Below are positions 6,974-14,846 of a DNA stretch of 64,000 nucleotides, in pieces. The DNA is taken from the NCBI RefSeq assembly GCF_020037125.1, contig NZ_JAIQDG010000019.1:62001-126000 (forward strand), given 5' to 3'. The translations under genes were made by a program, and so were the position numbers. The number at the start of each line of letters is the position of its first letter. Positions within the stretch are counted from its first letter, which is position 1. The notes below the pieces were generated by a model. The model was given only the letters and a program-made list of their open reading frames with translations. It was not told where the DNA came from and did no database searches. Origin of the DNA: Myxococcus sp. RHSTA-1-4 (GTDB taxonomy: Bacteria > Myxococcota > Myxococcia > Myxococcales > Myxococcaceae).

Positions 6974-9004
6974 TCACTTCCCTTCCACTTCGCGCGCCGG
7001 AGGCCTGGGAGCCCCGGCGCGCGGAGGCGCTCCCTCCACCAGCGCGCGCAGGGTGCCCGGCTCGAAGGGCTTCTCGATGCGCGGCAGCGGCACGGACTGG
7101 AGGAAGGAACGGGCGCGCTCGGTGAAGCCGCCGCCCGTCATGAAGACGAAGCGCGAGAGCAAATCCCGCTGGCGGCGGGCCAGCTCCTCGTACACGTCCA
7201 TCCCCGTCAAATCCCCCATCATCAGGTCGCAGAAGACGAGGTCGAAGGCGTCGTCGCGCGACAGCAGCTCCAGCGCCTCGCGTCCGCTGTGGACGCTCAC
7301 CACCTCGTGCCGGCGGCCCAGCACGCGGTGCAGCACCGAGGTGAGCTGCGGCTCGTCGTCCACCACCAGCACCCGCCTGCGCGTGGCCGGGTCCTCCACC
7401 GCCTCGGGCGAGGCGGGCAGCGCGGCGGCGTCCGTGGTGGGCAGCCGCACGCGGAAGGTGCTGCCCCCGCCGGGCGTGCTGGTGGCCGTCAGCTCCCCGC
7501 GCATGCTGCGCACCAGCCCCAGCGCGGTGGACAGCCCCAGCCCGGTGCCCTCGCCCACGGCGCGGGTGGTGAAGAACGGCTCGAAGGCGCGCTCCAGCAC
7601 CTCCGGCGTCATGCCGTGGCCGGTGTCCGTCACCTCCACCACCACCCACGGCCCGTCCGTCCGGGTGGAGAGGATGACGCGGTGGCGCGCGGCGTCTCCC
7701 TCCGGGATGGCGTACGCGGCGTTGACGAGCAGTTGGAGGAACACCTGCCCCAGCTTCGCCTCGTGCGCCATGACGGTGGGCACCCCGCCGTAGTGCCGCT
7801 CCACCTGGGCCCGGTAGCGCAGGTGGGGCATGGCCATGGACAGGCCGAACTCCAGCGCCGCGTGCACGTCCACCGGGGACAGGTGCGGCTCGTCCGCGCG
7901 GGCGAACGTCTGCAAGTCCCGGACGGTGACGCGGATGCGCTCCGCGCCCTCGCGCGCCTCGCGCAGGGCCTCCAGCGCCTCGCGCAGGGCCTCGCCGTCC
8001 CCCGGGTGGCTGGCGAGGTGCTCGAGCTGTTCCACCGCGAACTGGATGTTGCCGGTGACGTAGGACAGCGGGTTGTTGATTTCGTGCCCCACGCCCGCCG
8101 CGAGCTGCCCGGCCATGGCCAGCTTCTCCGACTGCACCAGCCGCTCGCGCGCGGCCACCAGCTCCTGGGTGCGCGCGGCCACCAGGGCCTCCGCCTCCAG
8201 GCGGCCGGAGTGCTCGCGCTCCAGCAGCATGTCGCGCTCGGCCTCGGCGCGCTTCTTGTCGGTGATGTCGCTGGCGAAGACGGACAGGTTGCCGTTGCTG
8301 CACCAGGCGTGCACCTCGTGCCAGCGCGCCTGGGAGGTGCGCACCTCGAAGGTGGAGGCCATGCCCTCGGCGGCCACGCGGCGCAGCTCGCGCTCCAGCA
8401 CGGTGCCCTGCAGCTCCGGGCACGCCTCCCACAGCACGCGGCGGAAGAGCTTCTCCTGCGGGCGCCCGCTGATGGCGACGGCCTGGTGGTTGACGTAGGT
8501 GACGCGCCAGTCCGCGTCCAGCGTCATGAAGGCGTCCGGGGTGCCCTCCAGCACGTCCCGCACCCAGTCCAGCGTGTCGCGGACGCCCTCCTCCACGCGC
8601 AGGGCGCTGGTGACGTCACGCAGGCGCAGGAGCACCCCGTCACGCAGCGGCACCGCGGTGCCGTGCAGCCATGCTTCCCCTTCCGGGAAGTCGTCCGCGG
8701 TGGGGCGCCCCGTCTCCACCACCTGCCGCAGCACGCCCACGCGGCCAGCCAGTCCGGCCTCCGCGGAGACCTCCTTCAACCGCCGCCCGCGCAGCGCCTC
8801 GGGCGTGCGGCCCAGCGCGCGCGCCGCGGCGGGGTTGGCCCACAGCCACTCGAAGTCGGTGATGGCACCGCCCGTGTCGCGCACGGCGCGCAGCACCATG
8901 CAGCCCTCGGGCTGCTGGCGCTCCACTTCCTCCAGTGCGGTCAACAGCACGTCTGCTCCGGGAGTCGGGAGCGCCGGCCGCGGGAATGTGTCCGTCTCCG
9001 ACAT
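6974..9004 (-). CDS. PAS-containing hybrid sensor histidine kinase with C-terminal receiver
   Basis: A 676-aa cytosolic hybrid kinase. Domain order: PAS-like region about residues 20-135, second PAS about 140-250, coiled coil about 250-300, HisKA with phospho-His in GHEINNPLSYV (H about 307), HATPase with DTGHGM and GEGTGLGLS (about 460-500), then a receiver domain with VLVVDDEPQ, phosphoacceptor Asp in FCDLMM (about 593) and Lys in RIEKPF. No membrane segment, so it senses an internal signal. The start ATG at 9004 has AGGAG about 12 bases upstream; the frame stays open to 9082 but the extension is arginine-rich and lacks a good site. No separate partner regulator is adjacent, so the attached receiver probably feeds another phosphorelay. 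Confidence 0.9.
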   Translation of the reverse strand: MSETDTFPRPALPTPGADVLLTALEEVERQQPEGCMVLRAVRDTGGAITDFEWLWANPAAARALGRTPEALRGRRLKEVSAEAGLAGRVGVLRQVVETGRPTADDFPEGEAWLHGTAVPLRDGVLLRLRDVTSALRVEEGVRDTLDWVRDVLEGTPDAFMTLDADWRVTYVNHQAVAISGRPQEKLFRRVLWEACPELQGTVLERELRRVAAEGMASTFEVRTSQARWHEVHAWCSNGNLSVFASDITDKKRAEAERDMLLEREHSGRLEAEALVAARTQELVAARERLVQSEKLAMAGQLAAGVGHEINNPLSYVTGNIQFAVEQLEHLASHPGDGEALREALEALREAREGAERIRVTVRDLQTFARADEPHLSPVDVHAALEFGLSMAMPHLRYRAQVERHYGGVPTVMAHEAKLGQVFLQLLVNAAYAIPEGDAARHRVILSTRTDGPWVVVEVTDTGHGMTPEVLERAFEPFFTTRAVGEGTGLGLSTALGLVRSMRGELTATSTPGGGSTFRVRLPTTDAAALPASPEAVEDPATRRRVLVVDDEPQLTSVLHRVLGRRHEVVSVHSGREALELLSRDDAFDLVFCDLMMGDLTGMDVYEELARRQRDLLSRFVFMTGGGFTERARSFLQSVPLPRIEKPFEPGTLRALVEGAPPRAGAPRPPAREVEGK

Positions 9005-9166
9005 GCGCCGTCCACTCCTGACCGCGCGGGGCGCGGGAGGGGTCCGCGTCCGGAAACAGCCGGAGTCCCCGTATGTCGCCATGAACGGGCGACATTCTCA
9101 AGGCGGGGATGCGGGGGCGCGGTGGGTACTACCTGACAGGTGTGTGGGCCACCATCGCGTCTCCCA

Positions 9167-9184
9167 CCACGCTCCCGAGCGTGG
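9167..9184. promoter_or_regulatory. Tight inverted repeat in a divergent intergenic region
   Basis: CCACGCTC-CC-GAGCGTGG is a perfect 8-bp dyad midway between the divergently transcribed histidine kinase (start 9004) and epimerase (start 9263). Its short 2-bp centre fits a dimeric operator better than a terminator. No known regulator is assigned. Confidence 0.25.
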
Positions 9185-9262
9185 CCGGTGTTGGACTCCA
9201 TGACGCCGTGCTGGGGTGGCGGCGACACTGCCCCCGCCGCGGACTAGGTTGTGGCCTCCGAC

Positions 9263-10339
9263 ATGACGCCCACGCTCATCACCGCTCTCGCGTTCGAGCC
9301 GCTGCACCTGCCCCTCACCGAGCCCTTCGCCATCGCCACCGGGGCGCAGCACGCCGCGGAGAACGTGCTGGTGCGCCTGACGCTGGCGGACGGCACGCAA
9401 GGCCTGGGCGAGGCGGCGCCCTTCACCGCCGTCAGTGGCGAGACGCAGCACAGCACCCTGGCCGCGCTGGAGTCGGTGCGCGCGGGGCTGCTGGGCAGGG
9501 ACGTGCGCGCGTGGCGCCCGCTGTCGGAGTGGCTGGGGGACTCGCTGGCGCTGGCGCCCGCCGCGCGGGCCGGGGTGGAGATGGCGATGCTGGACGCGCT
9601 GGCCCGGCACCACCGCGTGCCGCTGTACGTCCTGCTGGGCGGGGCGGGGACGGTGCTGGAAATCGACATGACGGTGACGGCGGGCGACGTGGCGCACGCG
9701 CGCGAGTCCGCGAAGGCCATCCTCTCGCGAGGCATCTCCACGCTGAAGGTGAAGGTGGGGGCGCTGTCGCCGGACCAGGACGCGGCGCGGATGGTGGCCA
9801 TCCACGACGTGGCGCCCCGGGCCCGGCTCTTCGCGGACGCCAACGGCGGCTATGACGTGGCGGAGTCGCTGGCGTTCCTGAAGGAGCTGGAGCGGGCGGA
9901 CGTGCCGCTGTCGCTCTTCGAGCAGCCGGTGCCCGCGTCGGACGTGGCGGGCATGGCGGAGGTGTCGCGGCGCTCGAAGGTGCCGGTGTGCGCGGACGAG
10001 TCGGCGCGCTCGGCGAAGGACGTGCTGCGGCTCATCCGGGAGAACGCGGCGCACGGCATCAACATCAAGACGATGAAGTGCGGCGTGGTGGAAGCGCTGA
10101 CCATGTGGAGCCTCGCACGGGCGGCGGGCATGGAGCTGATGGTGGGCGGCATGGTGGAGAGCGTGCTGGCCATGAGCGCCTCCGCGCACCTGGCCGCGGG
10201 CCTGGGCGGCTTCACCTATGCGGACCTGGACACGCCGCTGTTCATCGCCAGCCACCCGTTCAAGGGCGGCGCACGGTACGAGGGCTCGCGGCTCGACTTC
10301 GACCCGGACGCACCGGGCCACGGCGTCACGCTGGCCTGA
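9263..10339 (+). CDS. Dipeptide epimerase (L-Ala-D/L-Glu epimerase-like, enolase superfamily)
   Basis: A 358-aa enolase-superfamily enzyme of the muconate-lactonising/dipeptide epimerase group. Catalytic pattern: KVK at residues 162-164 (general base), metal ligands D192 (ADANGGY), E220 (LFEQPV) and D245 (CADES), and second base K269 in INIKTMKCG. The INIK-M-K arrangement is that of Ala-Glu-type dipeptide epimerases, which act on murein peptides. I start at ATG 9263; a GTG at 9251 would add four residues. A 49-bp piece of this gene (9941-9989) recurs at 14796-14844. Confidence 0.85.
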   Translation: MTPTLITALAFEPLHLPLTEPFAIATGAQHAAENVLVRLTLADGTQGLGEAAPFTAVSGETQHSTLAALESVRAGLLGRDVRAWRPLSEWLGDSLALAPAARAGVEMAMLDALARHHRVPLYVLLGGAGTVLEIDMTVTAGDVAHARESAKAILSRGISTLKVKVGALSPDQDAARMVAIHDVAPRARLFADANGGYDVAESLAFLKELERADVPLSLFEQPVPASDVAGMAEVSRRSKVPVCADESARSAKDVLRLIRENAAHGINIKTMKCGVVEALTMWSLARAAGMELMVGGMVESVLAMSASAHLAAGLGGFTYADLDTPLFIASHPFKGGARYEGSRLDFDPDAPGHGVTLA

Positions 10340-10342
10340 CCG

Positions 10343-11149
10343 TCATGGCAGGACACCCTCGGTCACCGCGAGCCACAGCGCCTCGGAGAGCACATCCAGG
10401 GTGACGCCGGTATCGGTGCGCTGGGTGGTGGGTGAGGTGGACTGCCCCCTGGAGAAGGCCCTCAGGAACATCGGGAGCGGGCGGCGTCCGAGCCGCACCA
10501 GGCGCTCATCGTAGCAGGCCTGGGGTGCCTTCTCCTTCAACAGCGTCGCGAGCAGGAGCGTGTTCTGGAAGCGCCCCACTGCCTTGCTGGGGCCCAGGCC
10601 CGAAAAGTCCACCGAGCGCTCGTGCAGCGAGATGCGCTGGCCGCCCTTGCCGAAGACGTGGATGACCTGCTCGGTCTCCTCGTCCACCGCGGAGTCCCAG
10701 TTCCGGATGACCTCGCTGTGGGCGGTGATGCTGCCATCCAGGGCCATGCCGACCGTGGTCACCACCTTCCTGTGGATGAGCTCCTTCTCCGTGCGCGTCG
10801 ACACCGCGCCCCGCAGGATGGCGCCCACCTCGCTCCAGGCCAGCTCGACGGGCGCCCCGGCGCGCGGCAAAACGGAGAATGCCGCCGGGCCAAGGGTGAA
10901 GGTACGAGCCACCGTGCGCTGCTCGTCAGAGGGAGGAGGCATCCACGGCGCGACGACGCCGAGCCCGGCTCGGCGCAGCCTCTCCACCGCGGCGGCCGCC
11001 TCGTCGGGAGCAAGGAGCGCCAGGGGCGTGGGGGGCGCCAGGACGAGGCGCATCCGCCCCTCCTGGGGCGTGATGCCTGCGAGCTCTGCAACCTCCGTGG
11101 CCGCGGCATCCACGGACGTGCAGGGATGAACGAGAACCAGGAGCCTCAT
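10343..11149 (-). CDS. Hypothetical protein, 268 aa
   Basis: I do not recognise a family. The first 65 residues (starting MRLLVLVHPC) contain an alternating helix pattern ending VERLRRAGLGVV and could be a small alpha/beta domain; the centre has a strand-rich FTLGPAAFSVLP stretch followed by basic helices, and the C-terminal third includes a long helix GRFQNTLLLATLLKE. No signal peptide and no membrane segment, so cytoplasmic. It is convergent with the epimerase (3-bp gap). Codon use and GC skew look native, so it is probably a real lineage-specific gene. Confidence 0.6.
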   Translation of the reverse strand: MRLLVLVHPCTSVDAAATEVAELAGITPQEGRMRLVLAPPTPLALLAPDEAAAAVERLRRAGLGVVAPWMPPPSDEQRTVARTFTLGPAAFSVLPRAGAPVELAWSEVGAILRGAVSTRTEKELIHRKVVTTVGMALDGSITAHSEVIRNWDSAVDEETEQVIHVFGKGGQRISLHERSVDFSGLGPSKAVGRFQNTLLLATLLKEKAPQACYDERLVRLGRRPLPMFLRAFSRGQSTSPTTQRTDTGVTLDVLSEALWLAVTEGVLP

Positions 11150-11197
11150 CCGCGCGAATCTACCCGGGTCTCACGCCCTGACGCCTCCGGGGGTGCA

Positions 11198-11296
11198 CTA
11201 CCTCGCCGCCCCGCCCTCCAGGTGCGCCTTCAGGAGCTCCAGGCCGCGGGTGATGTTGTGCCGGATGAGGACTTCCGGTTGGACATTGATGCCCAT
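11198..11296 (-). CDS. Very small ORF or 3' gene remnant (32 aa)
   Basis: An ATG at 11296 preceded by GGGAG (6 nt) opens a 32-residue frame reading MGINVQPEVLIRHNITRGLE and ending LLKAHLEGGAAR. The composition is protein-like, but the upstream frame has no start, so it may be the surviving C-terminus of a decayed gene. It lies next to the duplicated kinase block, in a stretch (11150-11413) otherwise without genes. Confidence 0.25.
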   Translation of the reverse strand: MGINVQPEVLIRHNITRGLELLKAHLEGGAAR

Positions 11297-11413
11297 GACT
11301 GCTCCCGTGAGGCGGCGTGACGCGTTCGTTGCAGCCCCCGTCTTCAGCTACTGCCGGGCGAATGGCTCGATGCCATCGACGTGGAGCCGCACCTCCAGCG
11401 GCTGGCTCTTCCT

Positions 11414-12908
11414 GGACAAGAACAACCTGTGCCGCTGACTCCGCCAACTGTGTCAGTGAGCCGCTTCAGCGTCGGCAGCGTGCTCCGCTGGACTCGAGGT
11501 GGGCGGGCGCGCGGGTGGGATGACAGGCATATAGCAACTGCCCTTATACACGTAGCCGTCTTCGCCGCAGTCCTTCAGCTCCACGGTCAGCTTGATCCAG
11601 CAACCTCCGTTGATGGGCACCTGCGGCTTCCTGGGACAGCGGCCGTTGGCATCTGGCCGCCTCTGCCCCGGGAAGGGTCTGGGTGGCAGGTCCACGGCGA
11701 TGTGTAGCCCCTGCGAAGGGTCCCGAGTGATAGGCGCCGGAGCCGTCAGCACCGAGTCCCCGACGGCGACGGTGCCACCATCCCTGGCCTCTTCGGGCGC
11801 AGAAGCCTGCACCGTCCCGGTAGCTTCTCCGGGATGCGCGCTCCGCATCCACCCGGCTCCCAGAGCCAGTGCTCCCGCCAGGCTGGCGGCCGTGAACCAT
11901 GCGCGCCTGGAGCGCCCCATTGCTCGATGGGAAATGGGCCTGGGCGCGGCCCTGGCCTCCACGGGCCGAGACACCTCCCGGACGAAGAGGGGCACATCCG
12001 CTTCCGGCCCCGCCTCGCGCGCGGCGTGCTCCAGCGCCTCGGCCATCTCGCGCGCACTTCCGCGTGCCTCGGGGCTCACGGAGAGCATCCGGGACGTCAG
12101 GACACTCAACTCCTCGCAGCAGCGGGCGTTGACCGCTCGCACCAACGGGGGCGGGGCTCCCTCGTCGCGGGACGTTGGGTCCACCGGGGCAGGGTACTCG
12201 CCCGTCATGAGCCGGAACGCGGTGACACCCAGCGCGAAGACATCATCCGCCGGCCCGGGGGCGTAGGGCACGATGGGCTCGCGCATGGGCAGTTGCACCG
12301 AGCGCCACGCCTCCGGCGAACGGTAGGGCGGCGTCCCGGGCGGAAACGGCGGCTGCGTCAGCGTGGCGGCGCCAATGAAGTGCCCGGAGCTGAAGTCGGT
12401 GAGGAAGACCCGGCCGTCCGCCTCTCTGACGAGCGTGTTGTCACCCTTCACGTCGCGGTGAACGCCGCCCGCTGAATGCGTCGCCGCCAGGGCCCGCGCG
12501 AGGCTGGCGAGGGCGTGGAGCACCTGCCGCGAGGTGGGCTCGCGCTCCAGCGCCCAGTCATACAGCGAAACGCCGTCCACCAGTTCCATCACGAGGTACG
12601 GGAACTGCTGCCAGACGCCATGGTCCACGAGCCGTGGGACATGGGGATGACGGAGGCGGGAGAGCAGCTCCACCTCCCGCGCGAAGCGCTCGTTGCGAGG
12701 GTGCAGGGCCAGCTTGAGGGCCACGAAGCCGCGGGGGGCCTCCGCGCCGATGGCCCGGTAGACGGCCCCGTGGGCCCCCAGCCCGCGCCGCTCCAGCACG
12801 CGCCACGGCCCCACCCTCGTCCCCGGGGGAAGGCGCGCCGGATTCAGGTGGCCAGGCTGCATGCGTGCCTCGCGAGGAGATGCGCGGTCCATTCCGCTCG
12901 CCGGCAGG
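11414..12908. repeat. Duplicated kinase block, copy A
   Basis: About 1.5 kb that is near-identical to 14847-16342, from the shared edge TGGACAAGAACAACCTGTGC through the kinase gene and past its start codon to the bases CCGCTCGCC. The two copies are direct repeats, about 3.43 kb apart. Confidence 0.9.
11453..12862 (-). CDS. Membrane-anchored Ser/Thr protein kinase, copy A
   Basis: A 469-aa Hanks-type kinase. N-terminal kinase domain: glycine loop GLGAHGAVYRA, catalytic Lys in FVALKLAL, HRDVKGDN loop, then LTDFSSGHF where the usual DFG glycine is Ser, and YRSPEAW (APE-like). One membrane helix at about residues 320-340 precedes a Pro-rich linker and a cysteine-containing C-terminal tail (NGRCP, INGGCWIK, DCGEDGYVYKGSCY) typical of myxobacterial kinases and presumably periplasmic. 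The start ATG at 12862 has CGAGG 6 bases upstream; an ATG at 12892 would add ten residues. Its paralogue at 14887-16296 has the same length. Monocistronic. Confidence 0.9.
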   Translation of the reverse strand: MQPGHLNPARLPPGTRVGPWRVLERRGLGAHGAVYRAIGAEAPRGFVALKLALHPRNERFAREVELLSRLRHPHVPRLVDHGVWQQFPYLVMELVDGVSLYDWALEREPTSRQVLHALASLARALAATHSAGGVHRDVKGDNTLVREADGRVFLTDFSSGHFIGAATLTQPPFPPGTPPYRSPEAWRSVQLPMREPIVPYAPGPADDVFALGVTAFRLMTGEYPAPVDPTSRDEGAPPPLVRAVNARCCEELSVLTSRMLSVSPEARGSAREMAEALEHAAREAGPEADVPLFVREVSRPVEARAAPRPISHRAMGRSRRAWFTAASLAGALALGAGWMRSAHPGEATGTVQASAPEEARDGGTVAVGDSVLTAPAPITRDPSQGLHIAVDLPPRPFPGQRRPDANGRCPRKPQVPINGGCWIKLTVELKDCGEDGYVYKGSCYMPVIPPARPPTSSPAEHAADAEAAH

Positions 12909-13090
12909 CTACTGGAAGCGAAGGAGCGGCAGGGGCCGGCGGTGCACCGCGCGATGCGATTCCATGCACCGCCGGAGCCGGAGGCCATGCCGGTGAAGCG
13001 TGAGCTTCGTTGCTCCGGCCTGGCGCAACTCCCTTCGGCTCCACCGCATGGAGAGGAAACCGGGAGACGCCCATCGCCGCGGACGGCTCC

Positions 13091-13240
13091 CTACTGCACA
13101 GCGCAGAACTTGTTGATTTCCAGCGAGGTGCCCGGCTCGACGTAGAAGACGGCGTTGTTGCTGGTCTCGCGCCGGAGAGTGACGGGGCCGGTCGGGGTCC
13201 CGTCATAGTGCCAGAGCAGGTCCTTGAGCTGGAACTTCAT
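13091..13240 (-). CDS. Small hypothetical protein (49 aa) with strong ribosome binding site
   Basis: The ATG at 13240 is preceded by AAGGAGGAGG, the best Shine-Dalgarno in this neighbourhood. The product starts MKFQLKDLLWHYDGTPTGPV and ends EINKFCAVQ; no family recognised. The frame is open further upstream to 13396 but that part is antisense to the adjacent remnant. Could be a small regulator or another vestige. Confidence 0.4.
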   Translation of the reverse strand: MKFQLKDLLWHYDGTPTGPVTLRRETSNNAVFYVEPGTSLEINKFCAVQ

Positions 13241-13320
13241 GGCCTGCACCTCCTCCTTGAGGCTGCTCCGCCTCCCGCCGGACGAGGACTTCGTGCTCTT
13301 CACGTACCTGGGGAAGCAGG

Positions 13321-14306
13321 GTGGTGGTGGTGCGTCCATCCTTTGAAACACACCTGATTGCAGGCTGGGGCGGACGGCCGGGCGAGGACGGTGCATGGGG
13401 CGCGGTGGCGGGCGTGGGCGCGGATGCGCTGACGCCTGAGCTGGACATGAAGCTGCGGCTGGAGGTGCGGCGGCAGCACGCCGGCTTCCGGCAGGGCGTC
13501 TTCGGCCCGGACTACGAGCTGGCGCGCCTCCGGGCGGCGGGCCCTGACGGCGTGCCGCTGGCGGATGCGCCCTTCCCGGACGGATTCTCCGCCTACAGTG
13601 AGGCGGAGGTGGGTTGGGACGCAGTCAGCTATGGCGGTCTCCAGAAGCACCTGAGGCTGTCGATGGGCGCCGAGGCCTTCACCTCGGGCCGCTTCGACGT
13701 GGACGGGCGCGTCGCGATGCAGCTCTTCCAGCGCGACGTCGAGCTGGCCGTGAAGGGTCGAGGAGCGTCCGCGCGCCTCCGGCTCCACTCCGCTGGCCGT
13801 GGCAGGTCCCGAAGTGGGGGAGCGGCTGCATCGTCGCCAGGGGCCGCGTGACGACGCGACGGGGGCGGGCCCTGGCACCAAGGCGGGGGCGGTTGACGGC
13901 GGGCAGCAGAGCGCCACACAGGTTCGTCAGGAGATGCTCGCGGCCGTGGAGGACGTGAAGGGCTCCACGGACAACGTCGCCAGCGCGCTCGCCAAGCTGG
14001 CGGCCCGTCCACCCACCCCCTTCGGCACCTGGGACTGACCGGAGTCAGAGGCGTCTTCACCGGCAACCTCGCTTATGGCTCCAGCCAACTGTCCTGGCTG
14101 CACGGTGCGCTCGGGAGCACCAAGGCACTGGTCGCTACCGCCGAGGCAGTCTCGGACTCGGAGATGGAGCTGGGCATCCTCCGCTGGACGATGCAGAGAC
14201 CGCCGCGGGGCGGATGTTGACGCGAAGCGAGATCCTGAAAGTCGCCGCGCACCGCATGCGGAGCTATGGCATCCCGATGAACTTCTCCCGTTGGAGAGGG
14301 CGATGA
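13321..14306 (+). pseudogene. Frameshifted remnant of a large surface protein / toxin
   Basis: Protein-like sequence continues across this stretch but in changing frames. Frame 1 (about 13350-13770) reads a strand-rich, outer-membrane-like segment with GFRQGVFGPDYELARLRAAG and FDVDGRVAMQLFQRDVELAV. After a break, frame 2 gives QSATQVRQEMLAAVEDVKGS and AKLAARPPTPFGTW; near 14030 it moves to frame 1 (GVFTGNLAYGSSQLSWLHGA, ending MELGILR), and near 14180 to frame 0 (LDDAETAAGRMLTRSEILKV ... MNFSRWRGR, stop 14304-14306). At least three frame changes make it a pseudogene, unless sequencing errors are responsible. Its last codons overlap the next gene as ATGA, the arrangement of toxin/immunity pairs in this window. 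Confidence 0.6.
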
Positions 14307-14773
14307 CCGAGAAGAATACCTGGCGAGACAACTGGAAGGCCCGACTGTATGAACGCGTCCGCGAGCGTGGTTATGACTCGCTCGCCGCCTTCGCGAATGC
14401 CCGCCCCACTGCCTCACTGATTGCATTGGCCGAGGAACTCGGCGAGGACGATGTGAACGCGGTGCAGGTGTTCAGCGGGTTGGTGGCGGAGGCAGAGCGA
14501 AGCCATCAAGTCACACGCTTGGTGCGCGGGCAGCTCGTGCGCGAACTGTCCGACAATCTCCCTGACGGTTGGCCGGCAGTTCTGGACGACGCAAATCGTT
14601 TCGCCGTCGCCATGGCGTTCTCCTCGTGGCTTAGCTTCACCCCAGAAACCCATGAGGAGCGCGCCAGGCGGGTCATGGCAACGCTCCTCGCAACGCCGCC
14701 TCCGCCCGGCTGGCGCCCGCAAGGCCCCGAAGACGAGCTGCTCCGCACGCTGCTACCTGACGAAGAAGCCTGA
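14303..14773 (+). CDS. Putative immunity protein coupled to a decayed toxin
   Basis: A 156-aa soluble protein with ATG at 14303 (GGAGAGGG just upstream) overlapping the TGA of the preceding remnant. It begins MTEKNTWRDNWKARLYERVR and is mainly helical (FANARPTASLIALAEELGED; SHQVTRLVRGQLVRELSDNL), ending LLRTLLPDEEA. I do not recognise a named domain. Position, size, acidity and the 4-nt overlap make an immunity or chaperone role for the upstream toxin likely. The gene itself is intact while its partner is broken, as expected for immunity genes kept as protection. Confidence 0.55.
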   Translation: MTEKNTWRDNWKARLYERVRERGYDSLAAFANARPTASLIALAEELGEDDVNAVQVFSGLVAEAERSHQVTRLVRGQLVRELSDNLPDGWPAVLDDANRFAVAMAFSSWLSFTPETHEERARRVMATLLATPPPPGWRPQGPEDELLRTLLPDEEA

Positions 14774-14795
14774 CCGGCAACGACGGCCCGCTGCT

Positions 14796-14844
14796 GACCT
14801 GGCGGGCATGGCGGAGGTGGCGCGGCGCTCGAAGGTGCCGGTGT
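14796..14844 (+). repeat. 49-bp fragment of the dipeptide epimerase gene
   Basis: Bases 14796-14844 match 9941-9989 in the epimerase gene at 47 of 49 positions (residues ASDVAGMAEVSRRSKVPV region). The match stops exactly where the duplicated kinase block begins (14847), so it marks a recombination junction. Confidence 0.85.
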
Positions 14845-14846
14845 CG

